Of a DNA stretch of 64,000 nt, positions 38,101 through 50,075 are shown piece by piece. Every line of letters begins with the position of its first letter. The first letter of the stretch is position 1. This DNA is from Methylocaldum szegediense (GTDB lineage Bacteria > Pseudomonadota > Gammaproteobacteria > Methylococcales > Methylococcaceae), in assembly GCF_949769195.1 (NCBI RefSeq), contig NZ_OX458333.1, positions 4,622,001 to 4,686,000 of the forward strand. The letters are read 5' to 3'. The notes under the pieces were generated by a model that searched no databases, was not told where the DNA came from, and saw nothing but the letters and a program-made list of their open reading frames with translations. A program made the translations under genes and the position numbers.

Positions 38101-41100
38101 CCGGGAGTTACTCGTGCCAGCCAGTCATCCAGGGTCCCCCACCGGGGGGTTTCAATCCACTCCCGGTTATTAAGCCGGGAGTTACGTCTTATAAAAGTTC
38201 ATTCTTTTCCCCTCAGCTTCATGTTTCAATCCACTCCCGGTTATTAAGCCGGGAGTTACTAAGCCTGTGGTGTCTCCCTAGGGGCTCAAAAAAGTTTCAA
38301 TCCACTCCCGGTTATTAAGCCGGGAGTTACTCATTTACGCCGATCGGCATAGCGAATCCAATCCGGTTTCAATCCACTCCCGGTTATTAAGCCGGGAGTT
38401 ACTCCACCCCCTCCACGCGTTTTACCTCGCACCGGCTTGTTTCAATCCACTCCCGGTTATTAAGCCGGGAGTTACGTGCTCGAAGATGGCTTCGTGGCGT
38501 ACATCGCTCCGTTTCAATCCACTCCCGGTTATTAAGCCGGGAGTTACGGCCGGGGGGGCGCCTCTTGGTAATATTGGCAATGTTTCAATCCACTCCCGGT
38601 TATTAAGCCGGGAGTTACCCGCTGCCGCCGGCCGGGGGGGCGAATCTTGGGTTGTTTCAATCCACTCCCGGTTATTAAGCCGGGAGTTACCCGCGAACTG
38701 ACGATGCACCGCCAGCATGTTCAACGTTTCAATCCACTCCCGGTTATTAAGCCGGGAGTTACTCTTGCGTGCCCGGTCCGCGATGTCAAGGGCCACAAGT
38801 TTCAATCCACTCCCGGTTATTAAGCCGGGAGTTACATGCTTGCCGATTGGCCAAGCTTCCGATTCCGTCGGTTTCAATCCACTCCCGGTTATTAAGCCGG
38901 GAGTTACGATCCCCGGCGGGCTGTAGTTCGCGGAGGTTAAAGTTTCAATCCACTCCCGGTTATTAAGCCGGGAGTTACGTTTTGCTGTCCGGCGCAAATA
39001 GATGGTAGGACGGGTTTCAATCCACTCCCGGTTATTAAGCCGGGAGTTACGCACGAACGAATACCAGGCGACGATAACAAGCCTGTTTCAATCCACTCCC
39101 GGTTATTAAGCCGGGAGTTACCGGCAGCATTCGGCCTTATTGATGCTGCTCAAAAAGTTTCAATCCACTCCCGGTTATTAAGCCGGGAGTTACGGTTAAC
39201 CGCTGCGGTTGCGTCGTAGCTCTTGATGAGTTTCAATCCACTCCCGGTTATTAAGCCGGGAGTTACCATAGGTTTTTCGATTCCCCCGAGCCGTCATCGC
39301 CGGTTTCAATCCACTCCCGGTTATTAAGCCGGGAGTTACCCGCGCTTCGCTTGGCCCAAGACAAATAAGCAACAAAGTTTCAATCCACTCCCGGTTATTA
39401 AGCCGGGAGTTACGCAGGCCCGTAGCCCCGCACCCCTGCCACGTGGCGTTTCAATCCACTCCCGGTTATTAAGCCGGGAGTTACGTATTGGTGACCGTGA
39501 AATTGTTGCGGTTGATGATGTTTCAATCCACTCCCGGTTATTAAGCCGGGAGTTACTGCGTCGTGGGTTTTCGGAATGCTTCCGGGTGCTAGGTTTCAAT
39601 CCACTCCCGGTTATTAAGCCGGGAGTTACGCTTGGCCAATCGGCAAGCGTTGGCCCAGGCCTCATAGTTTCAATCCACTCCCGGTTATTAAGCCGGGAGT
39701 TACACGATCCATTGCCCGCAACTGCGCGTCCAGCATGGTTTCAATCCACTCCCGGTTATTAAGCCGGGAGTTACGTTAAGGATCTGTCGTGTAAGCACGT
39801 GCACGTGTATGTTTCAATCCACTCCCGGTTATTAAGCCGGGAGTTACGGAAGGCATGAAGGCCTCGGACGGGAGATCGAGGTTTCAATCCACTCCCGGTT
39901 ATTAAGCCGGGAGTTACATAGAATTCTCTATGGCTAACAACCTTAATGCTTGTGTTTCAATCCACTCCCGGTTATTAAGCCGGGAGTTACTCCGCAAGTT
40001 GGACCCTGCTGCTGCTGAGTACTTAGTTTCAATCCACTCCCGGTTATTAAGCCGGGAGTTACTTCAGATTGCTGAAGCATTGGATAGGGAAGAAGACGTT
40101 TCAATCCACTCCCGGTTATTAAGCCGGGAGTTACGTAGAACTCAATGTGACCCCATCCGGATTGGCGCAGTTTCAATCCACTCCCGGTTATTAAGCCGGG
40201 AGTTACACGAGGTCGTCTATCTGCTCGTCGGTGATGGACGGTTTCAATCCACTCCCGGTTATTAAGCCGGGAGTTACGCTCGACCCGATGACCGTCAACG
40301 TGCAAATAGACGTTTCGTTTCAATCCACTCCCGGTTATTAAGCCGGGAGTTACGCGGCGCCCTGTTGAACGCCGTCATTCCGAGCCCGTTTCAATCCACT
40401 CCCGGTTATTAAGCCGGGAGTTACGTCTATCCGGCGCTGCGCTCCCGCTTCGGGCGTTATGTTTCAATCCACTCCCGGTTATTAAGCCGGGAGTTACCCG
40501 GTAAGCGGGAAATTGACCGCGTTCTGCTGGATGTTTCAATCCACTCCCGGTTATTAAGCCGGGAGTTACGGGGCGGTTGTCCTCCATGCTCGGCGGGTCA
40601 TACCGGTTTCAATCCACTCCCGGTTATTAAGCCGGGAGTTACATGGCGTCCGAGCGGACCGCGGACAGCGTCATCGTTGTTTCAATCCACTCCCGGTTAT
40701 TAAGCCGGGAGTTACACGGCGCGGAGTTGTCCATGCGCGTCGAGCCGGATGTTTCAATCCACTCCCGGTTATTAAGCCGGGAGTTACGGTTCCGGGTGTG
40801 AACGATGACCGCTTTCATGCTTTGTTTCAATCCACTCCCGGTTATTAAGCCGGGAGTTACCAATTGACCTATGCGTTTGTCCAGCAGGAGGTAATCAAGT
40901 TTCAATCCACTCCCGGTTATTAAGCCGGGAGTTACTATCGAATTAACAGCCAAGGGAAAAGAATTAGTCGTTTCAATCCACTCCCGGTTATTAAGCCGGG
41001 AGTTACCGAATTCATACTCTGCGACTTTACAAATTTCTGACGTTTCAATCCACTCCCGGTTATTAAGCCGGGAGTTACAGATATCAGCTAAGGGACAGAT

Positions 41101-44100
41101 AAGTATTGATTGGTTTCAATCCACTCCCGGTTATTAAGCCGGGAGTTACGCTGGGTTCGCAAACCTACCATCATAAGTTGAATTTGTTTCAATCCACTCC
41201 CGGTTATTAAGCCGGGAGTTACCATGGCACGGCGCGACATCGGCAAAACCTTGTTGGTTTCAATCCACTCCCGGTTATTAAGCCGGGAGTTACGCAACTC
41301 GTCGTTGACGATCTTGCTACCGAAGCAGTTTCAATCCACTCCCGGTTATTAAGCCGGGAGTTACCTCTATGGCCTACACGCCCACGGATCACCTATTCGT
41401 TTCAATCCACTCCCGGTTATTAAGCCGGGAGTTACCTCTATGGCCTACACGCCCACGGATCACCTATTCGTTTCAATCCACTCCCGGTTATTAAGCCGGG
41501 AGTTACCAACATAGGTAAATTCAAGAGTCCAACGACCATCCGTTTCAATCCACTCCCGGTTATTAAGCCGGGAGTTACATCATGGTGAGCCCCTACTCGC
41601 TCCAGTGCTACAACGTTTCAATCCACTCCCGGTTATTAAGCCGGGAGTTACCCATATTCATGAGCTCCATTCGAGTGAGTTGAAAGGTTTCAATCCACTC
41701 CCGGTTATTAAGCCGGGAGTTACTGATTTCACCCCGGACACAGGGACCGACCGGGAGCGTTTCAATCCACTCCCGGTTATTAAGCCGGGAGTTACCGCAC
41801 AGAACCGCATCGAGGACGCGCTGGGCCAGGAGTTTCAATCCACTCCCGGTTATTAAGCCGGGAGTTACGCGCCCGCGACGAAATCCTCGGGCTGTTCAAC
41901 ACGTTTCAATCCACTCCCGGTTATTAAGCCGGGAGTTACGGTCTATCGACCGTCGCGGCTGCAATGGGCGTTTCGGGTTTCAATCCACTCCCGGTTATTA
42001 AGCCGGGAGTTACATGTTGTGCCGCGCTTGAAATGATCGCAATGCGCGGTTTCAATCCACTCCCGGTTATTAAGCCGGGAGTTACGGTCCCCCGTGGACC
42101 CTATCACGGGCTATACCTGGTTTCAATCCACTCCCGGTTATTAAGCCGGGAGTTACAACTGGCGCAAGCGCAAGCGGAGTACGACACAGCCGTTTCAATC
42201 CACTCCCGGTTATTAAGCCGGGAGTTACGGATAGTTTCAAGCGACCTCCCGTTTATTCTCAGGTTTCAATCCACTCCCGGTTATTAAGCCGGGAGTTACA
42301 TCCGATCCCGTACCAGGAAATGGCCCGGGCGGAGTTTCAATCCACTCCCGGTTATTAAGCCGGGAGTTACTCACGGTCGATTATTGCTACATCACCGGCA
42401 TGATGTTTCAATCCACTCCCGGTTATTAAGCCGGGAGTTACCATGGTACTCTCCACCGACCAGCTCCTCGTTGGCAGGTTTCAATCCACTCCCGGTTATT
42501 AAGCCGGGAGTTACCGCTCACGGGCCACCGTATCGCGGTGGGCGATGTGTGGTTTCAATCCACTCCCGGTTATTAAGCCGGGAGTTACCGGTCGAGCCTT
42601 TCCCGTTGATGTTCACTCCGCGTGTTTCAATCCACTCCCGGTTATTAAGCCGGGAGTTACGTCTTTGTTGCTGTTGCCTCTAGGACCCCATTAACGTTTC
42701 AATCCACTCCCGGTTATTAAGCCGGGAGTTACCGCCCGCAGCGCCTCGATCTCGGCCTGTAGCGGGGCGTTTCAATCCACTCCCGGTTATTAAGCCGGGA
42801 GTTACCGCCCGCAGCGCCTCGATCTCGGCCTGTAGCGGGGCGTTTCAATCCACTCCCGGTTATTAAGCCGGGAGTTACCCCGCGATCTTAACGCAACGGT
42901 CGAAACCGGCCCGTTTCAATCCACTCCCGGTTATTAAGCCGGGAGTTACTTAACTGTCGCACCGTTAGCTATTTGTATAGGAAAAGTTTCAATCCACTCC
43001 CGGTTATTAAGCCGGGAGTTACCGGATGATGTGGGCCGGGTTCATGTCTACGTGGCCGTTTCAATCCACTCCCGGTTATTAAGCCGGGAGTTACGACCTA
43101 CGCTTTGCAGCCATTAAAGTCGAGAGCAAGTTTCAATCCACTCCCGGTTATTAAGCCGGGAGTTACGCTCTTTCGTCGCCCAGGATGCGCCCATGGATTC
43201 GTTTCAATCCACTCCCGGTTATTAAGCCGGGAGTTACGTACCGTGAACCGTCAATATGACAGCTCTTTTGCGAAGTTTCAATCCACTCCCGGTTATTAAG
43301 CCGGGAGTTACTGTACAACGCCAGCCTAGGTGCGCCGTCGAACGAGTTTCAATCCACTCCCGGTTATTAAGCCGGGAGTTACGCAACGAGCACTGGCGCA
43401 GCATCGGGCGCATGGGCGTTTCAATCCACTCCCGGTTATTAAGCCGGGAGTTACACGCGCGTCGCGCAGGCGATCCGCATGCCAAGCGGTTTCAATCCAC
43501 TCCCGGTTATTAAGCCGGGAGTTACCCTGGTTGCTGACGTTTGCCGATCTTGGGATACCTAGTTTCAATCCACTCCCGGTTATTAAGCCGGGAGTTACAT
43601 TGGGATTGCCGGTCAAGGGCGTCAACGTGGCGGTTTCAATCCACTCCCGGTTATTAAGCCGGGAGTTACAATTGCAGGAAGACGACGACTCCGGCGTCAA
43701 CCCGGTTTCAATCCACTCCCGGTTATTAAGCCGGGAGTTACGACGACATTCCGTTCTGATCTACAGGAAAAGCATGTTTCAATCCACTCCCGGTTATTAA
43801 GCCGGGAGTTACCGCTGGAATTCTACGAGTCCGGCAGTTCGACCCCGGTTTCAATCCACTCCCGGTTATTAAGCCGGGAGTTACGTGTTGGATTTGGCCG
43901 CATTGGAGCAGGTAACGCCGGTTTCAATCCACTCCCGGTTATTAAGCCGGGAGTTACACGTTCATCGGCAGTTCGGCGACGGCTTATAGCCAGTTTCAAT
44001 CCACTCCCGGTTATTAAGCCGGGAGTTACGTCAGAAAACCAAGGCTGCATACCGCGATTGTCAGAGTTTCAATCCACTCCCGGTTATTAAGCCGGGAGTT

Positions 44101-46347
44101 ACCGCCACACGGTCGGCACGGTCGGCACGGCAACCAAGGTTTCAATCCACTCCCGGTTATTAAGCCGGGAGTTACATGCCGACATCCGGATTCGCTCGAA
44201 CATGGTTGAAGTTTCAATCCACTCCCGGTTATTAAGCCGGGAGTTACACTGCCGCACCTCGGATCCTGATCGCGGCACATACGTTTCAATCCACTCCCGG
44301 TTATTAAGCCGGGAGTTACACCGACCTTTTGTTCATCGATTCCGACATGGGATGTTTCAATCCACTCCCGGTTATTAAGCCGGGAGTTACGGAGTCAGGT
44401 TGATCATTATTTCTCTCCTTTCAGGTTTCAATCCACTCCCGGTTATTAAGCCGGGAGTTACCCACCTAGCGAGATACTTGACCGCGTTTCCGTCGAGTTT
44501 CAATCCACTCCCGGTTATTAAGCCGGGAGTTACCTACGCCTGGTGCGGTTCAGACCGAAGATGTTGCATTGTTTCAATCCACTCCCGGTTATTAAGCCGG
44601 GAGTTACGGTCGCTGTGGCCGCTGTACCCGCCTCACCCCGGAGGTTTCAATCCACTCCCGGTTATTAAGCCGGGAGTTACTCGTGGGCTACAACGACAAC
44701 GGCCAGCCCATCGAGTTTCAATCCACTCCCGGTTATTAAGCCGGGAGTTACGTGGAAGACGCCGCGCTCAACTACTGATACTGATCAGTTTCAATCCACT
44801 CCCGGTTATTAAGCCGGGAGTTACGAGGAGCGGCTCCACCTGATCGTTCCGAAGGGCCAGTTTCAATCCACTCCCGGTTATTAAGCCGGGAGTTACGTTG
44901 AGGCCGGTTACTCCTGGGCCCCTGCGATGATCGTTTCAATCCACTCCCGGTTATTAAGCCGGGAGTTACTCTTTGCCGCCCTGAACGACGGGCCTTTCGC
45001 GGAGTTTCAATCCACTCCCGGTTATTAAGCCGGGAGTTACTTTCTCGCCGCGCTTGATCGCGACATAATCGTCCAGTTTCAATCCACTCCCGGTTATTAA
45101 GCCGGGAGTTACTTGTTAGCTGTAATTTTGGAGGCAACCATGGTTTACGTTTCAATCCACTCCCGGTTATTAAGCCGGGAGTTACCCGTCTGGATACTCC
45201 CCTTTTTAAGGGGGGAGAGGGTTTCAATCCACTCCCGGTTATTAAGCCGGGAGTTACCAGTGTTGACCCTATCGCAGCCGGTGACATTTCAGGTTTCAAT
45301 CCACTCCCGGTTATTAAGCCGGGAGTTACTGGTGCACCTATGGGGTTGGGGTTATGGTCAAGGTGTTTCAATCCACTCCCGGTTATTAAGCCGGGAGTTA
45401 CCTTACGCTGGCGGGTCTATCGGCCGGTTTTTGATTAGTTTCAATCCACTCCCGGTTATTAAGCCGGGAGTTACGCCCGCTTCAACTGGGTCGGCGTCAG
45501 GAGGAAGATGTTTCAATCCACTCCCGGTTATTAAGCCGGGAGTTACTTTGAGAAGTGTTGTTGAATAAAGCGATCTGTCCAGTTTCAATCCACTCCCGGT
45601 TATTAAGCCGGGAGTTACGAAAAAGACTCCGCTGATCGGCGACCTGCTGGCGCCGTTTCAATCCACTCCCGGTTATTAAGCCGGGAGTTACCAACAGGAC
45701 CAAGACGCAAGCGACTAGGGCAGCGATGTTTCAATCCACTCCCGGTTATTAAGCCGGGAGTTACTTCGTTCTCCGGCAGCTCCGCTTTCATTCGGGCAAT
45801 GTTTCAATCCACTCCCGGTTATTAAGCCGGGAGTTACCGAGACCATGGAGGAGTATCAACTCTATCTGGCGCACGAGTTTCAATCCACTCCCGGTTATTA
45901 AGCCGGGAGTTACCCGGGCGCCGCGGCGACCCATATCCCCCCAGCCGTGTTTCAATCCACTCCCGGTTATTAAGCCGGGAGTTACGTCGCGCGTTACAAG
46001 CGGTTGCTCAGGGTGGCCTTGTTTCAATCCACTCCCGGTTATTAAGCCGGGAGTTACTTGCCAGTAAAACGCTGGCTCCGAGTGCGCTAAATGTTTCAAT
46101 CCACTCCCGGTTATTAAGCCGGGAGTTACCAGCAATACCCCATGCCTCACTCATCTCTTCGGTCAGTTTCAATCCACTCCCGGTTATTAAGCCGGGAGTT
46201 ACCGTCGCCGGGACCTTGCACGGGTAGTAGCACGACATGTTTCAATCCACTCCCGGTTATTAAGCCGGGAGTTACAGCAGCTGTTAGCGACGAGCGGCTT
46301 CTTCTTGCGGGTTTCAATCCACTCCCGGTTATTAAGCCGGGAGTTAC
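32156..46347 (-). CRISPR. Giant CRISPR array, 197 repeats of 37 bp
   Basis: By manual count, 197 copies of a 37-bp repeat with 196 spacers averaging 35 bases. On the plus strand the repeat begins GTTTCAATCCACTCCCGG and ends CCGGGAGTTAC; the transcribed (minus) form ends in GGATTGAAAC. The 8-bp stem ACTCCCGG/CCGGGAGT around an 8-base loop forms the crRNA hairpin. cas2 and an A/T-rich leader lie at the right end, so new spacers enter at 46347 and the oldest are at 32156. I saw no variant repeat, even at the trailer end. Exact tandem spacer duplicates occur at 41365/41436 and 42733/42806. Confidence 0.98.
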
Positions 46348-46537
46348 AGCCTTTCGGCAAAGCAAGAATAAATCAAGAAAAAATAGGAGAGAAGCGCGAG
46401 CCGGTGACGAAGGAGTGTCGGAGATGGGCGAGACAGGCGATCGTTGGTGACGAAGTCAAATAAAATCATACGCTTATGTACTGCGCGAATGTCCCGGCAT
46501 TTTCCCGCCACTCTAGGTTCGCGCATCGGCAGGATGT
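46348..46537 (-). promoter_or_regulatory. CRISPR leader
   Basis: A 190-base non-coding stretch between cas2 and the first repeat. On the minus strand it includes TTTTATTTGACTTCG and a T-rich segment (TCCTATTTTTTCTTGATTT) about 20 bases before the repeat. It should hold the pre-crRNA promoter and the Cas1-Cas2 recognition motif. Confidence 0.75.
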
Positions 46538-46828
46538 TCATACGATCAAGGTGTCCTCGAAATCGACCGCCTTGAATTTGCCGAATTCTATGACGTTTTT
46601 CTCCAAGGGTTCCACGATCCGGTAAATCCGCAAGCTGTCTTCCTCCTCATTGATGATATCGAGTAAATCGTTCTTTAGGGTTTCGAGCTGCATCGGTTCG
46701 ACTTTGCACTCGAACACCGATTTCTGCACGCGCTGCCCGTAATTAAGGCAGATTTTGGCGACGCGCCGAAGCCTTCGGCGGCCATCGGAAGTTTCCGTCG
46801 AGACGTCGTAACTGACCAGAACCAACAT
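46538..46828 (-). CDS. cas2: CRISPR adaptation endoribonuclease/integrase subunit Cas2
   Basis: A 96-residue ferredoxin-fold protein with the typical start [27 protein letters not shown] (conserved Asp in YDV) and SVFECKVEP. It is the structural partner of Cas1 in spacer integration. Type I-C Cas2 proteins have this length and sequence style. It lies 7 bases after cas1 and is the last gene of the operon. Confidence 0.96.
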   Translation of the reverse strand: MLVLVSYDVSTETSDGRRRLRRVAKICLNYGQRVQKSVFECKVEPMQLETLKNDLLDIINEEEDSLRIYRIVEPLEKNVIEFGKFKAVDFEDTLIV

Positions 46829-46835
46829 GTTGACC

Positions 46836-47870
46836 TCAGCGATTCAGGAAGGGTAGGTAATTTGGAATATCGCCGCGCAGGAAGCGGGCCAGAAGCCTTG
46901 CCTGCAATTGCGCCAGGAGGCCGACGGAGACTTCGGTGTCTAGCACCGGATGCTTCAAGGTTTCCTGTTTCCGGGTCTGATACGCGGCGATCACCGTTTT
47001 TCGGCCGCTGTCGTTGAGCAGTACCGCGCCACCCTCGCGTTCATCGAAATCTTTGGCCTGGATTTGGCCGCGGTTGATCAGGGTCAGGGCGAGCCGGTCG
47101 CAGATGGGCGCGCGGAATTCCTCCAGGAGATCAAGCGCCAAGGCCGGGCGGCCCGGCCGGACCGCGTGCAGGAATCCCAGCTGCGGATCGAGGCCGACGG
47201 TTTCCAGCGCCGACCGGCAATCGGCCAGCTTCAGCGCATAGAGAAACGAAATCAGCGCATTGAAGCGGTCGCGCGGAGGTCGGCGGTTTCGTGTGGAAAA
47301 TGGGAAGACCGCGCGCAGCGACGGCTTCACGAGATAGGGCAGGGCGTCGAAATACACGCGGGCGGAATCGCCTTCGAGTCCTCGCAGCGTGTCCAGATTG
47401 TCGGCTTGCGGGATCTTGCGGATTTGGTTGGCGATGAGGCGCGCCGCTTGAACCAGCTTGTCCCGTTCCGTTGAGTCGTCGGTTTCTCGAGCACCGCGCA
47501 TAAGCACCTGGCGGCTGTTGCGCAATTTGCCCGCAACGGTAGCGCGGGCGATCGAGAGTGTCTGGGAGGTATCGTCGGCCGCACGATACTGGGCCTGACG
47601 CAGCAGTACGTTGCCGCTTACCGGCCCTTCCAGCCGCGCTTTGAAGCGTCCGGCCCGATCCAACCAAACGATGGAGCGGCCGTCTTCGGCGCATCTTCCG
47701 AGTAGCGCCGGGCTCAACATGACATGGTCGAACAGCACGAAGGCGCCCAGATGATGCAGCGGAACCTGGAGCCGCTTCTCCTCTTCGATCATCACGCAGA
47801 CGGTTTCGCCTTCGAGCCGCAAGTACGCATCCGGCGTAGTGACGTAAAGGGTGTTGAGCAGGACGGTCAT
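46836..47870 (-). CDS. cas1: CRISPR-associated integrase Cas1 (type I-C)
   Basis: A 344-residue Cas1 with an N-terminal beta domain ([23 protein letters not shown]) and a helical catalytic domain: the metal-binding Glu in [16 protein letters not shown] (about 160-175), His in [25 protein letters not shown] (about 233-257) and the following acidic residues. Forms the Cas1-Cas2 spacer integrase. A MITE-like insertion lies in the 270 bases between it and cas4. Confidence 0.97.
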   Translation of the reverse strand: MTVLLNTLYVTTPDAYLRLEGETVCVMIEEEKRLQVPLHHLGAFVLFDHVMLSPALLGRCAEDGRSIVWLDRAGRFKARLEGPVSGNVLLRQAQYRAADDTSQTLSIARATVAGKLRNSRQVLMRGARETDDSTERDKLVQAARLIANQIRKIPQADNLDTLRGLEGDSARVYFDALPYLVKPSLRAVFPFSTRNRRPPRDRFNALISFLYALKLADCRSALETVGLDPQLGFLHAVRPGRPALALDLLEEFRAPICDRLALTLINRGQIQAKDFDEREGGAVLLNDSGRKTVIAAYQTRKQETLKHPVLDTEVSVGLLAQLQARLLARFLRGDIPNYLPFLNR

Positions 47871-47940
47871 GGCGTGGATTCCCCCGGTGTGTTTTCGTTT
47901 CTTGTACGGGCAAGACTTGGATTTACGTCGTGAGGTTTTT

Positions 47941-48047
47941 AGAGCCTATCCCAATAGGCTTAAGAAACCCTTCGGCGGAGCTCAGGACAGGCCCTTCGAC
48001 TTTGCTGGCGCTACGCTCAGGGCGAACGGCCTATTGGGATAGGCTCT
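47941..48047. mobile_element. MITE-like element between cas4 and cas1
   Basis: A 107-bp non-coding unit with perfect 19-bp terminal inverted repeats: AGAGCCTATCCCAATAGGC at 47941-47959 and its reverse complement at 48029-48047. The interior contains a CTTCGACTTTGCTGGCG...CTCAGGGCGAAC repeat-like segment. No target duplication is obvious. It may be mobilised by an IS of matching ends elsewhere in the genome, and could form a hairpin in the cas mRNA. Confidence 0.7.
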
Positions 48048-48141
48048 TCGTGGAAAGGAGGTGAGAAAGACCGGTTCCTCCAGCGGTACCGTGATGCCGA
48101 TAAACGGGTAGGTCGGATTCTGGTTCGATTGGCTATCCGTA

Positions 48142-48783
48142 TCATTCGGCGAGCTCCATATCGTCCGGTTCGAATAACGTTTCCGCGAGTTCTCGAATTC
48201 GAAGAGCGGAGTTGACCAGTTCCGGCTGGCAGGCTTCTTTCAGCGAGCAGCCGCGGCAAAGCGCCGGGTCGTCGGCGGGTGGGGGCATTACTCCGGACCG
48301 GAGGAGGTCGCGGACGGACTTCGTGATGTCTTCGACCTTCGCGCGCAGTTCGGGCGTGATGGAGACGATTCGTCGGCGCCGCGAGCTGTAGTGATAGATG
48401 ACGCCTTCGGCAATCTGCTTGCCGGTCATTTCTTCCAGGCAGATAGCCTGTGCCGCGACCTGGATGTCGTCGTGTTCGCGACGGCGCCTTGGACCGTGTT
48501 TGTATTCCACCGGCCGCAAGGAACCGTCGGGCAGGATCTCCACCACGTCCGATTTGCCGATCAGTCGCAGGCGTTCGCTTACCAGGGGAACCGAGGTTTG
48601 GATTTCGCGATCGCCTTCGATCCGCGTCTCCGGTTCGTCTACCCGTTCGTGAACCAACCGTCCACGAACGGTGAAGACGTTCTCGGTGAATGTCTGTTCC
48701 TGGTAGATGAGCGCGCATTGGCGCGGGCAATAGCTGTAGTGCTGAAGAGCGGAAATGGCGATCAATTCATCGGATTCCGGCAT
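48142..48783 (-). CDS. cas4: CRISPR-associated exonuclease Cas4
   Basis: A 213-residue RecB-type nuclease that trims and orients pre-spacers by PAM. It shows the Fe-S cysteines (YCPRQCALIY near residue 17, and CRGCSLKEACQP near 180), the nuclease core (GSLRPVEYKHG, Asp/Glu-Lys motif near 90-105) and the QAICLEEMTG helix. Full length. It follows cas7 after a 188-base gap in which I see no gene. Confidence 0.95.
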   Translation of the reverse strand: MPESDELIAISALQHYSYCPRQCALIYQEQTFTENVFTVRGRLVHERVDEPETRIEGDREIQTSVPLVSERLRLIGKSDVVEILPDGSLRPVEYKHGPRRRREHDDIQVAAQAICLEEMTGKQIAEGVIYHYSSRRRRIVSITPELRAKVEDITKSVRDLLRSGVMPPPADDPALCRGCSLKEACQPELVNSALRIRELAETLFEPDDMELAE

Positions 48784-48971
48784 GGCTGTCCTTTCTGTCG
48801 GTAAGGGGAATCGGCCGACGGGCTGTTACCGCTCGATCGTTTTCGCCCTCGCGGTCACGACGACACCTTGTGGGTTCGTCCCGATGTATCGCGAGAACGT
48901 CTTCTCGCCGCTCGATGGATAACATCGGGTGGCGCTTTACCGGTCCACGACGAGCGGTAACGGACAGGCCT

Positions 48972-50063
48972 TCAGCCCACCCGCCGGATGAGTTTCACGC
49001 CGTTCGGCAGACCCGTTTCGTCGACCGTCACCCGGTAATCCGCGAAGCTGCGCGGCACGGTAACGCCGTCCCCGAGCTGCGGACGGATGCGCTCGAACAG
49101 ACTGTGCGCATGGGCGTTGCCTAGTTCGGACTCATGCTCGAACACATACAGGCCGCGCGTCGCCATCTCGCCGCGGGCCGCGGATCGGTCATGCTCGAAC
49201 ATGTTCTCCAGGGCTTGCCAGAGCAATTCCAGGTCATCCTCGGAGAAGCCGGTTTGCTGCGCGAGAAAGGCCGAGACGAAGCCGTGAGCAACATATAGGC
49301 CATAGGGCACGGTATGTTTGCGGCCCATGGTGCGGTTGTCGCCATCCTGCTTTTCTGCTTCCGCTTCGGTGGCGACCGCCATGCGGGTGATGGAATGTTC
49401 CTGGGCGATGATGGGATCGACCGAGCGGGCGAAAGTCAGCTGTACCGGTCCGCGCACCTGGCCGCAGTTTGGGGCGGATTTCAATGACATAACGGCGCCA
49501 AATGTGCGAATGTCAAAAAAACGCTGACACATCCATTCTCTACCTTTACTAACTTCTTCGGCTTTGGGTTTGCGCGCCTTAACGCCTTTGAGGCAGCTTT
49601 CGAGAAAAGACCTCAATTCCTTTGAAGGTTTGGCATCTTTAATTGCTGATTTGATAGCTTTTACGTCTGCGTCAGCCGCCACGATCAGATTTGGACGGTC
49701 TTCATCGTCATCTGCAATTTCTAATCCTTCCGGCAATGTGAAATCGTCAAAAGCTGCACGAAGATTTTCAGGAATCAAGACGCTTGATGCCTCGCCCAAG
49801 GAAATCCCCAAGTCGGTAAATGCTTCTTTATGCGCTCTACCTAAAACTGCTTTTTCTTTGACGTAAATGTCAAAGGGAGGTTTGTCTCCCTTCACTAGAG
49901 CAACATAATTCCGAATCTTTCTTTTGATCGCTACATCGGTGACCAGCCCTTGTCCAGTCTCGGCATCGAGGCGCGGCAGATTGCCGGCGTCCGGGTCGCC
50001 GTTGGGGTTACCGTCCTTGACGTCGAACAGTAGTACAAAGTCGTAGCGCTTATTCAGGCTCAT
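48972..50063 (-). CDS. cas7: Type I-C Cascade backbone Cas7 (Csd2)
   Basis: A 363-residue RAMP protein that polymerises along the crRNA. Begins [39 protein letters not shown], the Cas7c signature; further signatures are [32 protein letters not shown] and [16 protein letters not shown]. It is longer than the usual 280-300 residues because of an extra Lys/Asp-rich segment (about residues 85-175). The DNA of that part (49490-49910) is visibly richer in A+T, so it may be a recombined allele. 12 bases after cas8c. Confidence 0.94.
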   Translation of the reverse strand: MSLNKRYDFVLLFDVKDGNPNGDPDAGNLPRLDAETGQGLVTDVAIKRKIRNYVALVKGDKPPFDIYVKEKAVLGRAHKEAFTDLGISLGEASSVLIPENLRAAFDDFTLPEGLEIADDDEDRPNLIVAADADVKAIKSAIKDAKPSKELRSFLESCLKGVKARKPKAEEVSKGREWMCQRFFDIRTFGAVMSLKSAPNCGQVRGPVQLTFARSVDPIIAQEHSITRMAVATEAEAEKQDGDNRTMGRKHTVPYGLYVAHGFVSAFLAQQTGFSEDDLELLWQALENMFEHDRSAARGEMATRGLYVFEHESELGNAHAHSLFERIRPQLGDGVTVPRSFADYRVTVDETGLPNGVKLIRRVG

Positions 50064-50075
50064 GGGTCTTTCTCC

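Noticed and set aside
32156-46347. Many short open frames on both strands with repeated peptides such as NPLPVIKPGVT, SIHSRLLSREL and NSRLNNREWIET
   Set aside because: They are translations of the 37-bp CRISPR repeat, which lacks stops in several frames; not genes.
47131-47913. Long minus-strand frame of 260 codons in the cas1 region
   Set aside because: Shadow of cas1 in another frame with Arg/Gly/Ala-rich low-complexity translation.
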